Below are positions 7,864 to 11,064 of a stretch of 11,064 nucleotides of DNA, piece by piece (the stretch's first letter is position 1; the number at the start of each line of letters is the position of its first letter). A model generated the notes under the pieces. That model saw only the letters and a program-made list of their open reading frames with translations, was not told the origin of the DNA and ran no database searches. The stretch comes from Roseovarius sp. UBA6217. Lineage in GTDB: Bacteria > Pseudomonadota > Alphaproteobacteria > Rhodobacterales > Rhodobacteraceae. Made by a program: the position numbers and the translations under genes. The stretch is taken from assembly GCA_002421985.1 (NCBI GenBank), contig DISF01000044.1, positions 2,069 to 13,132 of the forward strand, in the 5' to 3' direction.

Positions 7864-9102
7864 TCAGGCCGCCTTGTCGAGATCAAACGCATCATGCAGC
7901 GCCTGCACCGCGAGTTCCATATATTTCCGGTCGATCAGCACGGAAATCTTTATCTCGGAGGTTGCAATCACCTTGATGTTGATTCCTTCATCACTGAGTG
8001 TCTTGAACATTTTCGCCGCCACGCCCGATTGGCTGCGCATCCCGATCCCCACAGCCGAGACCTTGGCCACATCGGTATCGGCGATCAGGTCGTGATAGTT
8101 GATATGGCCGGCGGCCTTGGCGTCATTCAGCGCCTTTTCGGCCCGCTTCACCTGATCGGTGGGGCACGAAAAGGTCATGTCGGTGCGCCCCTCCTCGGCG
8201 ATGTTCTGGATGATCATGTCCACGTTCACCCCGGCCTCGGCCAGCGGGCCGAAAATGGCCGCGGCGATACCGGGGCGGTCGGCCACCGACACAAGCGTCA
8301 TTTTCGCCTCTTCGCGCGAATAGGCGATGCCGCTGACGACTTTCGATTCCATGATTTCCTCCTCGGCGCAGACAAGCGTGCCGGCCTCATCCGATTGTTC
8401 CTCGAAACTGCTGAGCACGCGCAATTTCACATTATACCGCATTGCGAGTTCCACGGAACGGGTTTGCAGCACCTTCGCGCCCAGCGAGGCCAGTTCCAGC
8501 ATTTCCTCGAAGGCGATGCGGTCCAGCTTGCGTGCCTTGGCGCTGATCCTCGGATCGGTGGTATAGACCCCGTCCACATCCGTGTAGATATCGCAGCGTT
8601 CGGCCCCGAAAGCGGCGGCAAAGGCCACGGCGGTGGTGTCTGACCCGCCCCGCCCCAGCGTGGTGATGCGGCCCTCGGGGCTCAGCCCCTGAAACCCCGC
8701 GACCACGGCCACGCGCATCCCCTCTGCAAACTTGGCGGTGATGTTGGCGGTGGGAATCTCCTCGATCCTTGCCGCAGAATGGGCGGAATTGGTCAGAAGC
8801 GGCACCTGCCAGCCCTGCCAGCTTCGCGCGGGGATTTCCATCTCCTGCAACACCAGCGCCATGAGACCGGCGGTCACGTTCTCGCCGGAACTCACCACGG
8901 CATCATATTCGCGCGCGTCATGAAGCGGCGAGATCTCGTTCACCCAACCCACCAGCTCGTTGGTCTTGCCCGCCATGGCCGAGACGATGACGATCACGTC
9001 ATGGCCCTTGGCCACCTCGACGCCGACGCGCTTGGCGGCGCGGCGGATACGGTCGATATTGGCAACCGAGGTGCCGCCGAATTTCATCACGAGAACGGAC
9101 AT
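7864..9102 (-). CDS. lysC: aspartate kinase (feedback-regulated, alpha/beta type)
   Basis: The enzyme phosphorylates aspartate at the first step of lysine, threonine, methionine and diaminopimelate synthesis in the cytoplasm. The 412-aa protein has the kinase motif KFGGTS (7-12), VSSGENVTAGL (70-80), GRGGSDTTAVA (150-160) and TDVDGVYTTDPR (174-185). After these comes a C-terminal pair of ACT domains (about 262-412, e.g. DRPGIAAAIFGPLAEAGVNVD and GIGMRSQSGVAAKMF) that bind lysine/threonine. The start at 9102 gives the family length; AGGA lies 10 nt upstream. An upstream open extension of the same frame to 9657 crosses a palindromic repeat and the SDR gene, and is rejected. Residue 251 has its own strong translation start (separate entry). 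The gene precedes ptsP. Confidence 0.97.
   Translation of the reverse strand: MSVLVMKFGGTSVANIDRIRRAAKRVGVEVAKGHDVIVIVSAMAGKTNELVGWVNEISPLHDAREYDAVVSSGENVTAGLMALVLQEMEIPARSWQGWQVPLLTNSAHSAARIEEIPTANITAKFAEGMRVAVVAGFQGLSPEGRITTLGRGGSDTTAVAFAAAFGAERCDIYTDVDGVYTTDPRISAKARKLDRIAFEEMLELASLGAKVLQTRSVELAMRYNVKLRVLSSFEEQSDEAGTLVCAEEEIMESKVVSGIAYSREEAKMTLVSVADRPGIAAAIFGPLAEAGVNVDMIIQNIAEEGRTDMTFSCPTDQVKRAEKALNDAKAAGHINYHDLIADTDVAKVSAVGIGMRSQSGVAAKMFKTLSDEGINIKVIATSEIKISVLIDRKYMELAVQALHDAFDLDKAA
8350..8363 (-). promoter_or_regulatory. internal ribosome binding site and ATG for a separate LysC beta (regulatory) subunit
   Basis: Within lysC, AGGAGG (8358-8363) stands 5 nt before an in-frame ATG at 8352 (Met251). 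The product would be 162 aa (8352 down to 7864), beginning MESKVVSGIAYSREEAKMTL and made of the two ACT domains only. Aspartokinases of Bacillus subtilis and Corynebacterium glutamicum make exactly such a beta subunit from an internal start near codon 250. The motif is encoded by Glu-Glu-Glu-Ile codons, so it could be a chance effect of Glu codons; position and spacing argue for function. Confidence 0.6.
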
Positions 9103-9136
9103 GGGCGCGGGATCCTGAGCCAGGAATTTCGCGCGC

Positions 9137-9165
9137 GGTTTACGCGCGGGACGGGGCGCGCGCAA
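9137..9165 (-). promoter_or_regulatory. weak lysC promoter candidate
   Basis: On the minus strand TTGCGC (9160-9165) and TAAACC (9137-9142) are 17 bp apart, 34 nt before the lysC start. Each matches the consensus at only about half its positions, so support is modest. It would let lysC-ptsP be transcribed apart from the genes upstream. Confidence 0.3.
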
Positions 9166-9184
9166 GGGGTAGGGTGCCGTTTGC

Positions 9185-9209
9185 GTCATCCCCGCGCAGG
9201 CGGGGATCT
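9185..9209. repeat. short palindromic repeat of the GTCATCCCCGC type
   Basis: ATCCCCGC (9188-9195), loop GCAG, GCGGGGAT (9200-9207): perfect 8-bp arms. This is the common alphaproteobacterial intergenic element that translates as an 'IPACAGMT'-like peptide when wrongly called as coding. It sits beside copy 2 of the longer repeat in the lysC upstream region. Confidence 0.8.
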
Positions 9210-9214
9210 CCCGT

Positions 9215-9255
9215 GGCCATGTCATCCTCGGGTCAGGCCCGAGGATGACATGGCC
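9215..9255. repeat. dispersed palindromic repeat, copy 2, with extended arms
   Basis: Perfect 18-bp arms (9215-9232 and 9238-9255) around the loop TCAGG. The inner 12 bp of each arm are identical to copy 1 at 5503-5531, which differs at one loop base; here six further bases (GGCCAT/ATGGCC) also pair. It lies 12 nt past the SDR stop and upstream of lysC, where a strong RNA hairpin would form between the two genes. Confidence 0.88.
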
Positions 9256-9266
9256 CTCCACCCCCC

Positions 9267-9913
9267 TCAATAGGGATGGTCGTGCCCGTCCCATGTCTGG
9301 AAACAGCCGGTGCTCTGCGGGCCAAGCGCCGCAAACCGCGCGATCAGCCCCTCCGCTGCCTCGTCCACCGAAATCTCCGCCGCCTCGCCCCCCATATCGG
9401 TGCGCACCCAGCCGGGGTGATAGATGCCCACGGCGATCCCCTCGGGTGCCAGATCGGCGGCAAGGTTGCGCCCCAGATTGAGCGCGGCGGCCTTGGAGGC
9501 GCGGTAGATATAGCTGCCCCCCGACGCGTGGGTATGGCTGGCCATCTGGCTGGAGATAATGGCGATTCTCGCCGCCCCCGCCGCGCGCAGATTGGGCAGG
9601 AGCGCCTGCACCGTGAGAAACACGCCGGTGACATTGGTGGCGAATGTCTCGGCCCACATCGCCGCCGGATAGCCCGTATCAAGGGCCTGCCCCTTGATAC
9701 GGGCTATCCGGCATTGCAGATCAGCAGGTCAACGGCGCGCCCGCCCAGATGCGCGGCCAGCCGCCCAAAATCGTCCGCCTGCGTCACGTCAAGCGCCACC
9801 AGATCGCCACCGCCCGCGCGTGCGGTGCCGGTCACGTCGTGGCCCCCGGCCCGGTAGCGCGCGGCCAGTGCCGCGCCAATGCCGCGTGATGCGCCGGTGA
9901 TGACGATATGCAT
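9267..9913 (-). pseudogene. short-chain dehydrogenase/reductase gene, interrupted by stop and frameshift
   Basis: The two halves make one classical SDR (NAD(P)-dependent oxidoreductase of unknown substrate). The first half starts at ATG 9913 (GAGAGG just upstream) with the cofactor motif TGASRGIG and DVTQADDFGRLA, and ends DLLICNAG at a TAG (9704-9706). The second half continues in another frame from about 9690: GQALDTGYPAAMWAETFATNVTGVF, the Ser region IAIISSQMAS, the catalytic YRASK, and HPGWVRTDMGG, ending at TGA 9267-9269. The total span of 647 nt is not a multiple of three. The break lies in a perfect 22-bp inverted repeat (9664-9712) that appears to have replaced about 12 nt of original coding sequence with 11 nt. 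Without this change the protein would be about 215 aa. It starts 8 nt after the DUF1178 stop. A sequencing artefact is the main alternative. Confidence 0.85.
9664..9712. repeat. perfect 22-bp inverted repeat inside the SDR gene
   Basis: Arms 9664-9685 and 9691-9712 are exact complements around the 5-nt loop CCTGC. On the coding (minus) strand the 3' arm (9664-9685) fits the SDR reading frame (codons for ALDTGYPA), while the 5' arm (9691-9712) carries the stop TAG and shifts the frame. So the 3' arm looks original and the 5' arm looks copied from it. It is unrelated to the intergenic repeats at 5503 and 9215. Confidence 0.92.
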
Positions 9914-9921
9914 GGGGCCTC

Positions 9922-10338
9922 TCAATTCGATTTGCGGCGGGGGGCAAAGGGAAGCGGCATGATCGGCACGCCATCCTCGATCAGGCGGCGCGCCTCGTCT
10001 GGCCTTGCCTCGCCATAGATCGCGCGTTCGGGGATCGTGCCGTCGTGCATGTCGCGCGCTTCCTGTGCGAATCGGGGCCCGACATAATCGGCATTCGCCT
10101 CGATCTTGCGGCGCAATTCGGCCATCGCCTGTTCCGCCGCGCTTGGCGGCGCGGTCAGCGGCTGTGCCTCGCGTGTGCCCTGAACCTGCGGTGCCATCAG
10201 CGCCTTTTCCACGCCATGCGATCCGCAGACAGAACAGGCGAGCATCCCCGCCGCGTGCAGGCGCTCGAATGCCTCTGCGGATTGGAACCAGCTGTCAAAA
10301 CGATGGTCCCGGTCGCATTTCAGAGAAAACCGTATCAT
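9922..10338 (-). CDS. DUF1178 family protein, zinc-ribbon-like
   Basis: This is a 138-aa cytoplasmic protein of the uncharacterised DUF1178 family, found widely in Alpha- and Betaproteobacteria. The N-terminus MIRFSLKCDRDHRFDSWFQS and the segment LACSVCGSHGVEKALMAP are typical. Cys8-x3-His12 and Cys35-x2-Cys38 could form a zinc site. A variable Ala/Pro/Gln-rich linker (about 45-65) precedes a helical C-terminus with GPRFAQEARDMHDGTIPERAIYGEA and VPIMPLPF, the conserved end of the family. The start at 10338 is taken because the family begins here; an upstream in-frame extension (to 10392) crosses the promoter. It is the first gene of the leftward run, 8 nt ahead of the broken SDR gene. Its function is not known. 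Confidence 0.92.
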   Translation of the reverse strand: MIRFSLKCDRDHRFDSWFQSAEAFERLHAAGMLACSVCGSHGVEKALMAPQVQGTREAQPLTAPPSAAEQAMAELRRKIEANADYVGPRFAQEARDMHDGTIPERAIYGEARPDEARRLIEDGVPIMPLPFAPRRKSN

Positions 10339-10363
10339 GATCCACGCACCTGTTGATCCTGAC

Positions 10364-10392
10364 ATAATGAGCCGTGCCACGGCGAAGATCAA
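10364..10392 (-). promoter_or_regulatory. promoter of the DUF1178-SDR transcript
   Basis: On the minus strand TTGATC (10387-10392) and CATTAT (10364-10369) are separated by 17 bp, each with four consensus matches, 25 nt before the DUF1178 start. The spacer contains a palindrome, GCCGTG-C-CACGGC (10371-10383), which could be an operator. Confidence 0.5.
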
Positions 10393-10402
10393 GCGCGCGA
10401 AA

Positions 10403-10435
10403 TCCGACCATAAATATCGGAATTGACATATCCGA
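10403..10435. promoter_or_regulatory. three evenly spaced TCCGA/TCGGA half-sites in the hemP-DUF1178 divergent region
   Basis: TCCGA (10403-10407), TCGGA (10417-10421) and TCCGA (10431-10435) are each separated by exactly 9 nt, giving two overlapping inverted repeats that share the middle half-site. The second spacer contains TTGACA (10423-10428), the likely -35 of hemP. This looks like a binding site for a dimeric regulator. It does not match the Irr or RirA boxes as I recall them. The regulator is unknown. Confidence 0.45.
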
Positions 10436-10451
10436 GCAATTAAGTCAGATT
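10423..10451 (+). promoter_or_regulatory. possible hemP promoter
   Basis: A perfect TTGACA (10423-10428) is followed after 17 bp by CAGATT (10446-10451), a weak -10. It would give a leader of about 90 nt. The -35 lies inside the half-site array, consistent with repression. The rest of 10339-10549 contains only the leftward promoter and the hemP leader; I see no further gene. Confidence 0.35.
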
Positions 10452-10549
10452 ACACGGGCCAAGCCACGCCGCACCGGTCAGCCCGGCATCTTTCACCCGC
10501 ATGGGGGCGCCGAGAATGCGCGCTCCCGCCGAGAGACGGAGGCCCACAG

Positions 10550-10714
10550 ATGATCCGCGCCCAGACCGGACCCGAACACAGCCTGACGGCAGAGGCCACG
10601 TGCCACGATGCCCGCGCCCTCACCGAGGGGGGCAATATCGCCTATATCGTGCTTGACGGGCAGACCTACACCCTGCGCATCACCCGCACGGGCAAACTGA
10701 TCCTGACGAAATGA
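10550..10714 (+). CDS. hemP: hemin uptake protein HemP
   Basis: HemP is a very small protein tied to heme uptake and its regulation in many Proteobacteria. The 54-aa product has the family signature in its second half: DGQTYTLRITRTGKLILTK, ending at the usual C-terminus. The N-terminal 25 residues are variable, as expected. The ATG at 10550 is preceded by GGAGG (10538-10542) with 7-nt spacing. The stop TGA overlaps the next ORF start (ATGA, 10711-10714). The receptor and hmu/ABC heme transporter genes often near it are not in this window. Iron control is likely by family precedent; the half-site array at 10403-10435 is a candidate site. Confidence 0.9.
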   Translation: MIRAQTGPEHSLTAEATCHDARALTEGGNIAYIVLDGQTYTLRITRTGKLILTK

Positions 10715-10899
10715 AGCATCCACGCGATTTTTCCGGAGAGCTGCCCGTGTCGGCGATAGAGGGCATGGAGCCGTTGGCAACGCTCGTTATCGCCGCCTTG
10801 CGCGGATGGAGCCGTGGCGGAGCGGGGGCGGCGCTCGGCGTCTTGCGTGGCCGGATGACCGAGGCGCAGGCTGTAGCGCGACATTCTATTTTACAGTGA
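10711..10899 (+). CDS. hypothetical 62-aa protein translationally coupled to hemP
   Basis: I do not recognise this ORF. It starts with the ATG that overlaps the hemP stop (ATGA), has no strong Shine-Dalgarno of its own, and would rely on re-initiation. The product begins MKHPRDFSGELPVSAIEGME, has a short hydrophobic stretch (LATLVIAAL, about 22-30) too short and interrupted for a secure membrane helix, then a Gly/Ala/Arg-rich region and an abrupt end at HSILQ. The last codons lie in more AT-rich DNA than the start, so the protein may be a truncated remnant of a longer one. There are no Cys or motif residues to suggest function. Confidence 0.55.
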   Translation: MKHPRDFSGELPVSAIEGMEPLATLVIAALRGWSRGGAGAALGVLRGRMTEAQAVARHSILQ

Positions 10900-10944
10900 A
10901 AAACAGTCTATATTGCAGCATCCGATTTTCGCAAAGCGGGCCGT

Positions 10945-11064
10945 TCAATGGGGGGTCAATGCCCTCTTGATCTGCCGCATATTCCACGCCACCACGCCCG
11001 CGATGCCCGCCGCCATGACTGCCACGGGAAGGATGGACCCGGCCCACCATTGCAGCGCCCCGGC
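10945..11064 (-). CDS. C-terminus of an unidentified protein with a membrane segment (runs off right edge)
   Basis: The last 39 codons of a minus-strand reading frame end at TGA 10945-10947. The residues run AGALQWWAGSILPVAVMAAG followed by IAGVVAWNMRQIKRALTPH: a hydrophobic span of about 18 residues and then a basic tail, the pattern of a final transmembrane helix with a cytoplasmic C-terminus (positive-inside rule). Third codon positions are mostly G or C, which supports coding. Too little is visible to name a family. It converges on the 62-aa ORF, with 45 AT-richer bases between the two stops and no clear terminator there. Confidence 0.5.
   Translation of the reverse strand, partial: AGALQWWAGSILPVAVMAAGIAGVVAWNMRQIKRALTPH

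Noticed and set aside
9103..9657. N-terminal extension of the lysC frame
   Set aside because: It crosses palindromic repeats and the SDR gene in another frame. The aspartokinase family begins at MSVLVMKFGGTS.
9664..9712. Programmed frameshift rescuing the SDR gene
   Set aside because: A -1 shift would be needed before the TAG, but no slippery heptamer is present there, and the stem begins at the stop itself rather than a few bases after a slip site.

Overview
The window is high-GC chromosomal DNA that reads as Rhodobacteraceae (Roseobacter/Rhodobacter-type Alphaproteobacteria). This rests on protein character, the atpH-atpA order, the lysC-ptsP pair, a short HemP, and the palindromic repeats common in alphaproteobacterial genomes. 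Most of it is housekeeping DNA. No phage, IS, CRISPR, tRNA or rRNA gene is visible.

Left part (1-2921, all minus strand): the head of the F1 ATP synthase operon (atpH, then the first 330 codons of atpA, which runs off the left edge) and, upstream, prs (PRPP synthase). The 339-bp gap between prs and atpH holds a weak terminator for prs and an AT-rich patch that probably carries the atp promoter. Middle left (3025-4464, plus strand): a two-gene operon, a 2-hydroxychromene-2-carboxylate isomerase-like (GST kappa/DsbA fold) protein and an alpha/beta hydrolase. It converges on, and overlaps by 44 bp, a minus-strand glutathionyl-hydroquinone reductase (xi-class GST). The isomerase and the reductase point to a small glutathione-linked aromatic or detoxification island (inference).

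Middle right (5553-10338, minus strand, read right to left): a DUF1178 zinc-ribbon-like gene, a short-chain dehydrogenase gene, lysC (aspartokinase) and ptsP (Enzyme I-Ntr of the nitrogen PTS). The SDR gene is broken in the middle by a perfect 22-bp inverted repeat that creates both a stop codon and a frameshift. lysC has a strong internal ribosome binding site and ATG at codon 251, exactly where alpha2beta2 aspartokinases start their separate regulatory subunit.

Right end (10339-11064): a divergent intergenic region with three regularly spaced TCCGA/TCGGA half-sites, then plus-strand hemP (too short for routine ORF lists) overlapping by ATGA an unrecognised 62-aa ORF, and the C-terminal 39 codons of a minus-strand gene with a membrane segment. 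The most notable observations are the SDR-breaking palindrome, which looks like a template-switch (quasipalindrome correction) mutation, the triple half-site array near hemP, and the internal lysC start.
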